Source of the DNA: Candidatus Izemoplasmatales bacterium
Lineage (GTDB): Bacteria; Bacillota_I; Bacilli_A; Izemoplasmatales; Hujiaoplasmataceae
Direction: 5' to 3'
Length of the DNA: 5,719 nucleotides
Assembly (NCBI GenBank): GCA_028694875.1
Contig: JAQVKB010000085.1
Span: 1-5,719, forward strand
Shown here: positions 1-4,942 of the stretch, piece by piece
Layout: every line of letters begins with the position of its first letter
How positions within the stretch are numbered: the first letter of the stretch is position 1
Translations under genes and position numbers: made by a program
The notes under the pieces: generated by a model
What the model was told of the DNA's origin: nothing
Database searches by the model: none
Seen by the model: only the letters and a program-made list of their open reading frames with translations

Positions 1-696
1 AACGGCATCAGGAACTTTCCCAATCTCACGCATGCAATCTTGGATGAGTTCACTACCGAGTGTTTCAATGCCACTCACGGACAGCGGTGAATAAAGCGAA
101 GCGTTGTAATAGCCTGTTTCTTCCAACAAACGCAGAAAGACATAGAAAAGTTCAGGCCCAACCGATAGTTGCAAGACTTCTGCGCCGTAGGCTTCACAAG
201 CTCTTGCTTTTTCGATAATCTCAGGTTGTCCAATACCAAGACTGTCGTAACATTCCTGGACAATGATGCATTGGAGCCCGTATTTGGCGGCTTGAGATGC
301 GACGGCAGCACCGTAATTTCCACTGGTTGCCGCGATGACTCCTTGATAGCCTTTTCGCCATGCTTCATAGACAGCGATGGAGGCTCGTCTGGCTTTGAAA
401 CTACCAGAGTCATTTTGGGCTTCATCTTTCAAAAAGATTCTCGCGCCATATCCTGGTTTGGCGGTTTGGCGCGCGAGTTTTGTGATATTTTTGAGTTCTT
501 TGAGCGGGGTATTACCCACGCCGTGTTCCAGTTGAATCGAGCGAATCTCTGCGAAGGTTATGCCATGAGAAGACATTAATCCTTCATAGTCAAAATCGAT
601 ACCTCCTGATTCGAATTGTTGGTAGTCGATGCCAACCGCTTGTTTCATGATCTCATTTTTTCGTGAGAGAACGGCTTCGTAAGAGTAATCTTTCAC
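1..696 (-). CDS. ortB: 2-amino-4-oxopentanoate thiolase, beta (PLP) subunit, 3' end missing
   Basis: This is the PLP-binding subunit of the thiolase that cleaves 2-amino-4-oxopentanoate with CoA to alanine and acetyl-CoA, the last step of anaerobic ornithine oxidation. The 232 visible codons read without a stop to the window edge. The family is about 470 residues as I recall, so roughly half is present. The fold is type II PLP enzyme (threonine synthase/cysteine synthase-like). SGSFKARRAS at residues 97-106 carries the likely Schiff-base lysine, K101, and TSGNYGAA at 124-131 is the glycine-rich cofactor/substrate loop. HGVGNTPL (about residues 58-65) is the usual N-terminal motif. The start is GTG at 694-696. 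It is chosen because a strong GGAGGGG site lies 7 nt upstream and because GTGA overlaps the ortA stop. An in-frame ATG at codon 17 is less likely. The identity rests on recalled family motifs plus the adjacent ortA and ord; from motifs alone it could be another threonine synthase-like enzyme. Confidence 0.93.
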   Translation of the reverse strand, partial: MKDYSYEAVLSRKNEIMKQAVGIDYQQFESGGIDFDYEGLMSSHGITFAEIRSIQLEHGVGNTPLKELKNITKLARQTAKPGYGARIFLKDEAQNDSGSFKARRASIAVYEAWRKGYQGVIAATSGNYGAAVASQAAKYGLQCIIVQECYDSLGIGQPEIIEKARACEAYGAEVLQLSVGPELFYVFLRLLEETGYYNASLYSPLSVSGIETLGSELIQDCMREIGKVPDAV

Positions 697-995
697 TGGA
701 CATCCCCTCCAAAAACAAGACGTCGAACCATCTGATCGATTTCTCTCAGTTCGGGAACATCATCGCCAAAATCATGGTGAAAAGCCGGACTTGCGTCCAG
801 CAACGTTCCGGTTTCAATTCGTCCTGTGATGGTTTGGATTCGAACGATGTCACCCAGTTTGGCTTCGTCGAGTAACGTTCCTTTCACCCAAAGAAGAAGA
901 GGTGTTTTGGAAGTGTCTTCAGGAATGCCTTTCGCTCGGTATTCTGGTAACAAAATCACAGACTGAATTTGAACCCAGGTTCCTTGTTTGATCAT
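693..995 (-). CDS. ortA: 2-amino-4-oxopentanoate thiolase, alpha subunit
   Basis: This small subunit (100 residues) pairs with OrtB to form the cytoplasmic thiolase that makes alanine and acetyl-CoA from 2-amino-4-oxopentanoate. Its length fits OrtA, which is about 100 residues. The visible pattern also fits: an N-terminal GTWVQIQSVIL stretch (5-15), then PEYRAKGIPEDTSKTPL, where the EDT-K-PL signature precedes WVKG (36-39). A second half resembling a small beta-barrel follows (GDIVRIQTITGRIETGTLL), and the HDFG element is at 74-77. No catalytic cofactor motif is seen, as expected for the non-PLP subunit. The ATG lies 4 nt after the ord stop, with GAGGAG at 1003-1008 inside the end of ord. 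The TGA stop overlaps the GTG start of ortB by 4 nt. Such coupling would keep the two subunits balanced. The identification comes from recalled family similarity and is strengthened by its position between ord and ortB. Confidence 0.93.
   Translation of the reverse strand: MIKQGTWVQIQSVILLPEYRAKGIPEDTSKTPLLLWVKGTLLDEAKLGDIVRIQTITGRIETGTLLDASPAFHHDFGDDVPELREIDQMVRRLVFGGDVQ
704..710 (-). promoter_or_regulatory. Ribosome-binding site deciding the GTG start of ortB
   Basis: The minus strand reads GGAGGGG, 7 nt before the GTG at 696. The site lies inside the last codons of ortA. It is strong enough to support the non-ATG start over the in-frame ATG 16 codons downstream. Confidence 0.75.
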
Positions 996-999
996 GCTC

Positions 1000-2049
1000 T
1001 CACTCCTCGTCGAGGTAGGTTCTCACGTCTCCAAGAATGGCGCGTGGTACGGGAAGATCGATCATCGTTTTGAGTCCTGGTTTGGCGTTGAGGACATGAG
1101 GAATCATGTTCACGCAAATCGCGATTGTACCGATGCCGCCTTCCACTTCCGGCGTAATGGTCATATGGATTTCAGGAGCGCCTTTGATGATGATTTCATC
1201 TTTGGTTTTGACGCCACCTAAATGCGGTTCAATTTGTTGCGGATGTCGCATATGAATCAAAGGACCATTTTCGGTTTTGCAGATGGCGCGCATATCGACA
1301 CCACAAACATCGCCTTGTTTGGCAAATCCGTAGGGACTCTTTCTATCGACATCGGTAATAATTGGATCCATGCTTTGGGTAAATTCTTCCACTTGCAATC
1401 CAAGCGCTTTGGCAATCAGTGCCGTAGACTCACGGAATCCCACGTGTCCTGCGATTTTTCCTTCATGGCGTTTTTCACGGAAATGATCGACACTCATGCC
1501 AACGCCTTGTTCCTCCATCACGGTCTTTCCAAAGGGAGAAAGGCTATTGATGCGCGTGATTTCAAAGGATTCAACGTCCTTCATCACGCCAGTCAGCGCA
1601 ATCGCGAGGACATCCATCATCATTCCTGGATTGACGCCTGTTCCTAAGACGGTAACCCCATTGGCTTTGGCGAACTGGTCTATGGCTTTCGCCAGTTCGG
1701 GTTCATTGGCTTCGGGGTATGCCATTTCTTCCGCCGTCGAAATGACATGACATCCTTTTTCTACCAAGAGTTTGATTTTTGGAAACGCACCTTTGGTAAA
1801 AGAATCTGTGGCTAGTAGCACTATTTCAGGATGAGTTTCTTCAATCAAAGACAAAATATCGGACTGAACAATCACCGGATGAGGTGTATCGAGCCCAAGG
1901 ATTTGACTGATATTTTTTCCAACAAAGCCGACGTAGGAATCACATACGCCGACAATGTCGAATCCTTTTTTGGAAAGGATCATTCTGGCCATGCCAGAAC
2001 CCATGGCGCCGAACCCCCATATGGCGACGCGAACTGGTTGACTTCTCAT
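1000..2049 (-). CDS. ord: 2,4-diaminopentanoate dehydrogenase
   Basis: This NAD(P)-dependent cytoplasmic enzyme oxidatively deaminates 2,4-diaminopentanoate, the product of D-ornithine 4,5-aminomutase, to 2-amino-4-oxopentanoate, the substrate of OrtAB. The protein is 349 residues, close to the usual length. The N-terminal Rossmann segment starts at residue 6 (VRVAIWGFGAMG), with the dinucleotide-binding GFGAMG at 12-17 and a C-D at 36-37 ending the second strand. GTGVNPGMMMD at 136-146 and the following ITRINSL and VGMSVDHF stretches are typical of this dihydrodipicolinate reductase-like family. The ATG at 2049 is preferred over an in-frame ATG at 2109. Translation from 2109 would add a basic 20-residue tail ahead of the Rossmann strand and overlap arcC by 56 nt. 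The chosen start lies 4 nt after the arcC stop. Its ribosome-binding site is weak (only GGA about 8 nt upstream), so expression may depend on translational coupling to arcC. Confidence 0.94.
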   Translation of the reverse strand: MRSQPVRVAIWGFGAMGSGMARMILSKKGFDIVGVCDSYVGFVGKNISQILGLDTPHPVIVQSDILSLIEETHPEIVLLATDSFTKGAFPKIKLLVEKGCHVISTAEEMAYPEANEPELAKAIDQFAKANGVTVLGTGVNPGMMMDVLAIALTGVMKDVESFEITRINSLSPFGKTVMEEQGVGMSVDHFREKRHEGKIAGHVGFRESTALIAKALGLQVEEFTQSMDPIITDVDRKSPYGFAKQGDVCGVDMRAICKTENGPLIHMRHPQQIEPHLGGVKTKDEIIIKGAPEIHMTITPEVEGGIGTIAICVNMIPHVLNAKPGLKTMIDLPVPRAILGDVRTYLDEE

Positions 2050-2053
2050 GGTT

Positions 2054-2989
2054 CTATTCCGAAATGATGCGCGTTCCCGCGTTTCCTTGGAGCGCTTCTT
2101 TGGCATCATCCAATGAAGCGATGATAGCTTCTCGATGTTTGCCTAATTTGACAAACGAAATCGCAGCTTGCACTTTTGGCAACATGCTGCCCTTGTGGAA
2201 ATGGCCTTCCGAGATGAGGGACTCGAGATCTTTCCATGAAATGGTATCCAAGGATTGTTCGTTTGGTTGTTTGTAATTTAGTTTGACTTTATCGATGGCT
2301 GTCAAAATGACCAGAGAATCGGCATTCATTTGATTGGCCAAGGTCGCCGAAGCAAAATCTTTGTCGATGACAGCACTGACGCCAATCAGTTCATGACCCT
2401 GACGAATGACAGGGATGCCACCACCACCAACGGTAATGACCACGTGACCTGCATCGACAATCGACTTCACGACATCAATCTCGACAATACCCACAGGAAT
2501 CGGAGAAGGAACAACGCGACGATACCCACGAGAGGCGTCCTCTTTCATGGTATATCCACGTTCCTCTGCCAAGATGTCCGCTTCCTCTTTGGAATAGAAT
2601 CTTCCAATAGGTTTGGATGGATGTTGGAAGGCAGGATCGTCTTTGGAGACTTCCACTTGGGTCGTGATGGTCGCAACCATTTTGGAAAGACCACGACTTT
2701 GGAGTTCGGTTTGGATGGCGTTTTGAAGATGATAGCCAATATAGCCTTGACTCATTGCGCCACATTCAGGGAATGGCATCGCAGGAGAAGCATTGTTGGC
2801 TTCGTTCGCGAGTTCAAAAGCAAAGTTGATCATTCCTACTTGTGGTCCATTTCCATGGGCCAACAACACTTGATGCCCATCCATGATCAAATCGACAATC
2901 GGTTTTGCCGCATGGGCTACTTTTAGTACTTGTTCTTCCGGGGTGTTTCCGAGTGCGTTTCCGCCGAGTGCAACAACAATTCGTTTCAT
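2054..2989 (-). CDS. arcC: Carbamate kinase
   Basis: This cytoplasmic enzyme transfers the phosphate of carbamoyl phosphate to ADP, giving ATP and carbamate, which decays to CO2 and ammonia. It is the ATP-producing step of arginine/citrulline fermentation. The protein is 311 residues, a full-length family member of the amino acid kinase fold. Visible motifs in order are ALGGNAL (7-13, nucleotide-phosphate loop), HGNGPQVG (45-52), KPIGRFY (126-132), SRGYRRVVPSP (153-163), VGGGGIPV (187-194), the nucleotide/Mg-site segment VIDKDFASATLA (207-218), GSMLPKV (267-273) and GNAGTRI (302-308). The ATG directly follows the TAA of the carbamoyltransferase gene with no gap, and AGGAG at 2998-3002 lies inside that gene 8 nt upstream. 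The gene order (carbamoyltransferase, then kinase) points to catabolic use. The ord gene begins 4 nt after its stop. Confidence 0.97.
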   Translation of the reverse strand: MKRIVVALGGNALGNTPEEQVLKVAHAAKPIVDLIMDGHQVLLAHGNGPQVGMINFAFELANEANNASPAMPFPECGAMSQGYIGYHLQNAIQTELQSRGLSKMVATITTQVEVSKDDPAFQHPSKPIGRFYSKEEADILAEERGYTMKEDASRGYRRVVPSPIPVGIVEIDVVKSIVDAGHVVITVGGGGIPVIRQGHELIGVSAVIDKDFASATLANQMNADSLVILTAIDKVKLNYKQPNEQSLDTISWKDLESLISEGHFHKGSMLPKVQAAISFVKLGKHREAIIASLDDAKEALQGNAGTRIISE

Positions 2990-3988
2990 TTAGTAATCTC
3001 CTAACGTCGCAAGCATCACTGCTTTGATGGTATGTAATCGATTTTCTGCTTCATCAAACACTTTGGATTGTTTCGATTCAAATACTTCTTCTGTGACTTC
3101 CAGTCCATTGAGTCCAGTGGTGTCAAATAATTCTTTTCCAATCGTCGTATCGATATTATGGAATGCGGGTAAACAATGCATGAAGATGGCCGTAGGATTC
3201 GCGAGTTCCATCAAGGATTTGTTGACTTGATAGGGCAATAATTCTTCAATTCGTTGATTCCAAACTTCTTTCGGTTCTCCCATCGAGACCCATACATCCG
3301 TATAAAGAACATCGGCGTTTTTGGCGCCTTCATGAATATCATCGACGAGATTGATGGATCCGCCGGACATTTCCGCGATTTCTTCGCAAGCAAACACGAG
3401 TTTTGGCTCTGGCCATAACGAGATCGGTGCGCATGCGGTGAAATGCATTCCCATGATGGCACAGCCAACCATTAATGAATTCCCCATATTATTCCGAGCA
3501 TCTCCAAAATAAGAAAGATGAATGCCGTCGAGATGTCCGAAATGTTCTTGGATTGTCAGCAAATCCGCAAGGATCTGTGTGGGATGAAATTTATCTGTTA
3601 ATCCGTTCCATACTGGAACTCCAGAATCTTTCGCCAAGATCTCGACGGTTTCTTGTTTGTAGCCGCGATACTCGATGCCATCATACATTCTACCTAAGAC
3701 TCTTGCGGTATCTTTGATGGTTTCTTTCTTCCCCATTTGTGATCCTGTAGGGCCCAAATAAGTGACGTTCATTCCCAAATCATAAGCCCCTACTTCGAAA
3801 GCACATCGTGTACGCGTCGAGTCTTTTTCGAAGAGCAGCGCGACATTGAGCCCCTCCAAATGACGATGCGGAATGCGGTCATGTTTTTCTTGCTTGAGTT
3901 TGGCCGCGAGATCGAGTAAAAACTGGATTTCGTCTTGATTGTAATCGAGAAGTGTTAAAAGACTTCTTCCGTGAAAACGTTGAGACAT
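2990..3988 (-). CDS. Ornithine carbamoyltransferase, probably catabolic
   Basis: This enzyme interconverts citrulline plus phosphate and ornithine plus carbamoyl phosphate in the cytoplasm. Here it probably runs in the citrulline-splitting direction and feeds carbamate kinase. The protein has 332 residues, normal for the family. The carbamoyl-phosphate motif STRTR is at 57-61 and HPTQ at 135-138. The ornithine-side SMG loop lies in DVWVSMGE (231-238), and HCLPAFH at 271-277 carries the catalytic Cys272. The SMG loop and HCLPAFH favour ornithine over aspartate carbamoyltransferase. Putrescine or other carbamoyltransferases are less likely given the neighbours. The start at 3988 has an AAGGAGGA site 6 nt upstream. 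A longer frame reaching 4099 would run through the promoter and is rejected. The sequence alone does not settle the catabolic (arcB) or anabolic (argF) label; the operon with arcC and ord supports arcB. It is the first gene of the operon. Confidence 0.95.
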   Translation of the reverse strand: MSQRFHGRSLLTLLDYNQDEIQFLLDLAAKLKQEKHDRIPHRHLEGLNVALLFEKDSTRTRCAFEVGAYDLGMNVTYLGPTGSQMGKKETIKDTARVLGRMYDGIEYRGYKQETVEILAKDSGVPVWNGLTDKFHPTQILADLLTIQEHFGHLDGIHLSYFGDARNNMGNSLMVGCAIMGMHFTACAPISLWPEPKLVFACEEIAEMSGGSINLVDDIHEGAKNADVLYTDVWVSMGEPKEVWNQRIEELLPYQVNKSLMELANPTAIFMHCLPAFHNIDTTIGKELFDTTGLNGLEVTEEVFESKQSKVFDEAENRLHTIKAVMLATLGDY

Positions 3989-3994
3989 GAATAA

Positions 3995-4002
3995 TCCTCC
4001 TT
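3995..4002 (-). promoter_or_regulatory. Strong ribosome-binding site of the carbamoyltransferase gene
   Basis: The minus strand reads AAGGAGGA with 6 nt to the ATG at 3988. It decides the start against the much longer upstream frame. Most of it lies within one arm of a 10-bp inverted repeat, so access to it could be controlled by RNA folding. Confidence 0.8.
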
Positions 4003-4045
4003 GAAGCAATTTTTCGACAAAAAAAGAATGAATTCCTTCAAGGAG
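3997..4045 (-). repeat. 10-bp perfect inverted repeat spanning start-site region and Shine-Dalgarno
   Basis: On the minus strand CTCCTTGAAG (4045-4036) is the exact reverse complement of CTTCAAGGAG (4006-3997), with 29 nt between them. After one G-G mismatch the pairing continues for four more bases (AATT with AATT), giving 14 pairs out of 15. The downstream arm contains most of the ribosome-binding site. The upstream arm lies between the -10 box and the expected transcription start near 4039-4040. Only a transcript beginning a few bases earlier than predicted would carry the whole arm. As DNA, the upstream arm also contains the 11-bp palindrome TCCTTCAAGGA centred near 4039, which could be an operator. 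The function is unknown. Confidence 0.6.
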
Positions 4046-4046
4046 A

Positions 4047-4075
4047 ATTATATCACTAAAACGCTTACAAAAAAA
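4047..4075 (-). promoter_or_regulatory. Core promoter of the arginine/ornithine catabolic operon
   Basis: The minus strand has a perfect -10 box TATAAT at 4052-4047, preceded by TGA (4055-4053), which makes an extended -10 element. The position 17 nt upstream (4075-4070) is TTTTTT, a poor -35. The extended -10 and possibly an activator would have to compensate. Predicted transcription starts at about 4039-4040, leaving a leader of about 50 nt before the ATG at 3988. Confidence 0.72.
4056..4069 (-). promoter_or_regulatory. Candidate CcpA-binding cre site in the promoter spacer
   Basis: The minus strand reads TGTAAGCGTTTTAG. It matches the Bacillus-type cre pattern TGWAANCGNTNWCA at 12 of 14 positions; the last two bases (CA) differ. 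It fills the spacer between the -35 and -10 positions, where bound CcpA would block RNA polymerase. This would give carbon catabolite repression of the amino-acid fermentation operon, a known mode for arginine deiminase genes. The existence of CcpA in this organism is assumed. Confidence 0.45.
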
Positions 4076-4138
4076 GAGGGATTCCCCCGTCTTTGGCAAA
4101 TTGGTTGCGTGCTAGCGTGATAAAGGAAGAAACATCGC

Positions 4139-4167
4139 TTGGTGGTTTCGAAGAAATTCGGTATAAT
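4139..4167 (+). promoter_or_regulatory. Promoter of the OsmC-like/DUF1801 gene pair
   Basis: A perfect -10 box TATAAT lies at 4162-4167. TTGGTG at 4139-4144 serves as a -35 after a 17-nt spacer. The predicted start is near 4174, leaving only about ten leader bases before the ATG at 4185, which seems short. The start may therefore be a few bases earlier. The promoter diverges from the catabolic operon promoter, with about 63 bp between the two -35 positions. Confidence 0.65.
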
Positions 4168-4184
4168 AGAAGTGAGGTGATAGT

Positions 4185-4577
4185 ATGGCAGTAGATCAAA
4201 TCAAATTATCTTTTTCCAATGAGTTTGTTGGAGAAATGACTTCCCCAACTGGAACGGTGAAAATTGGTGCGCAAGAAGGTGGAATGGCACCTTATCATTT
4301 GTTATTCGGTGCATTGGGCGGATGTTTCTATTCCACGTTTTTATCGATTTCAAAGAAGAAGCGGTTGACCTTTGATCGCGCGAGACTTGAAATTGATGGT
4401 GTCAAACGCACTGGTGAAATTCCTACTTTGGAAGAAGTGACGATGCGATTAATCGTCAAAAATCCTTCTAACACCGCAGGAATACAACGTTCTGCCGAGT
4501 TGGGCACCCATTTTTGTTCCATTCACAATACGATTTCTCAAGTGGCGAAGATGAATCTGATTGTGGAATTCGAATGA
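4185..4577 (+). CDS. OsmC/Ohr family protein
   Basis: This small cytoplasmic protein of 130 residues belongs to the OsmC/Ohr superfamily. Characterised members reduce organic or fatty-acid hydroperoxides with a pair of cysteines and dithiol partners. Both family cysteines are present: C47 in GGMAPYHLLFGALGGC (32-47), at the start of the long central helix, and C111 in HFCSIHNTIS (109-118). The N-terminal beta strands contain the short glycine-rich loop KIGAQEGG typical of YhfA-like OsmC proteins. The start is supported by GAGGTGA at 4174-4180, 4 nt from the ATG, and by a TATAAT promoter upstream. The stop overlaps the next gene by 4 nt. The substrate and subfamily (OsmC, Ohr or YhfA type) cannot be fixed from sequence alone. 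The short C-terminus and CSIHNTI motif suggest the YhfA-like group rather than classical Ohr. Confidence 0.9.
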   Translation: MAVDQIKLSFSNEFVGEMTSPTGTVKIGAQEGGMAPYHLLFGALGGCFYSTFLSISKKKRLTFDRARLEIDGVKRTGEIPTLEEVTMRLIVKNPSNTAGIQRSAELGTHFCSIHNTISQVAKMNLIVEFE

Positions 4578-4915
4578 TGACTGTCGAAGAGTTTGCGTCT
4601 TCTCTCGAAGGCGTTGCACGTGAATGGCATGACGCGTTTGTGGCAGCGATCCATTCGTTTGATCCCAATCTCGCGATTGTCATATCCTATGGGATTCCGA
4701 TGGTAAAATTGAAAAAGCCCCATTTTCTTGGTTTTGCGTCGAACAAAACATTCTTTTCGATTCATACTATCGATTATTCATTGAACGAGATCATTCGATC
4801 CAAACTTTCCTCGGCAACGTGGTCGAAAGCGACCACGAGAATTCCCTACACGGCAGTCGAAGACTTTGAAACGCTCAAAAAGATGGCTATCGATGTCATT
4901 CGAGCACATCAATAA
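4574..4915 (+). CDS. DUF1801/YdhG-like domain protein
   Basis: This is a protein of 113 residues of the DUF1801 (YdhG/YdeI-like) group, whose biochemical role is not established. Support comes from an N-terminal helical segment (about 3-28), the characteristic ISYGIP at 37-42, the KKPHFLGFASNKTFFSIH strand pair (47-64), and a C-terminal part where RIPYTA (89-94) takes the place of the family's usual R-F-P element before a final helix. It contains no cysteine. The ATG at 4574 overlaps the stop of the OsmC-like gene as ATGA; a second ATG follows at once. There is no clear ribosome-binding site, so translation is probably coupled to the gene before. The operon pairing suggests a shared role, perhaps in stress response, but this is inference. 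A terminator follows 2 nt after the stop. Confidence 0.78.
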   Translation: MMTVEEFASSLEGVAREWHDAFVAAIHSFDPNLAIVISYGIPMVKLKKPHFLGFASNKTFFSIHTIDYSLNEIIRSKLSSATWSKATTRIPYTAVEDFETLKKMAIDVIRAHQ

Positions 4916-4917
4916 AG

Positions 4918-4942
4918 AAAAAGAAGGCGCGGCCTTCTTTTT
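4918..4942. terminator. Bidirectional intrinsic terminator between convergent genes
   Basis: The hairpin core is GAAGGC (4923-4928), loop GCG, GCCTTC (4932-4937). On the plus strand it is followed by seven bases of T from 4938 (counting within TTCTTTTTT up to 4943). On the minus strand it is followed by TTTTTCTTT. The A and T tracts can extend the stem by five more pairs. It therefore fits termination of both the DUF1801 gene and the antiporter gene, whose stop codon lies at its right edge. Confidence 0.88.

Noticed and set aside
169..579. A 136-codon plus-strand frame and a 116-codon minus-strand frame in the ortB region
   Set aside because: ortB reads continuously through this stretch in another minus-strand frame, with the PLP lysine and TSGNYG motif. 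The other frames show no domain.
1222..1647. A 141-codon plus-strand frame, with others at 988-1221 and 1831-2067, opposite ord
   Set aside because: All are antisense to ord, without initiation signals or family resemblance. They are shadow frames of a well-supported gene.
2330..2926. A 198-codon open frame on the plus strand opposite arcC
   Set aside because: It lies wholly antisense to a gene with clear carbamate kinase motifs, has no recognisable domain or ribosome-binding site, and its composition (rich in Arg, Asn, Asp, His) looks like a reverse-frame shadow.
4028..4040. TGAATTCCTTCA on the plus strand, resembling an ArgR (ARG box) operator at the predicted transcription start
   Set aside because: The TGAAT and TTCA halves are two bases closer than in the known ARG box pattern, so it does not fit. 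A true arginine regulator site would need comparative evidence.
4076..4098. GGGG-GAAT-CCC followed by seven T on the minus strand, resembling a terminator just upstream of the operon promoter
   Set aside because: The stem is only 3-4 pairs, and no minus-strand gene lies immediately upstream that would need it. The T run overlaps the -35 position of the promoter.
4145..4175. Possible peroxide-regulator (PerR or OhrR) operator near the promoter of the OsmC-like gene
   Set aside because: Neither the TTATAAT-N-ATTATAA pattern nor the OhrR-type palindrome is present. Only a short TTTC/GAAA repeat is seen.
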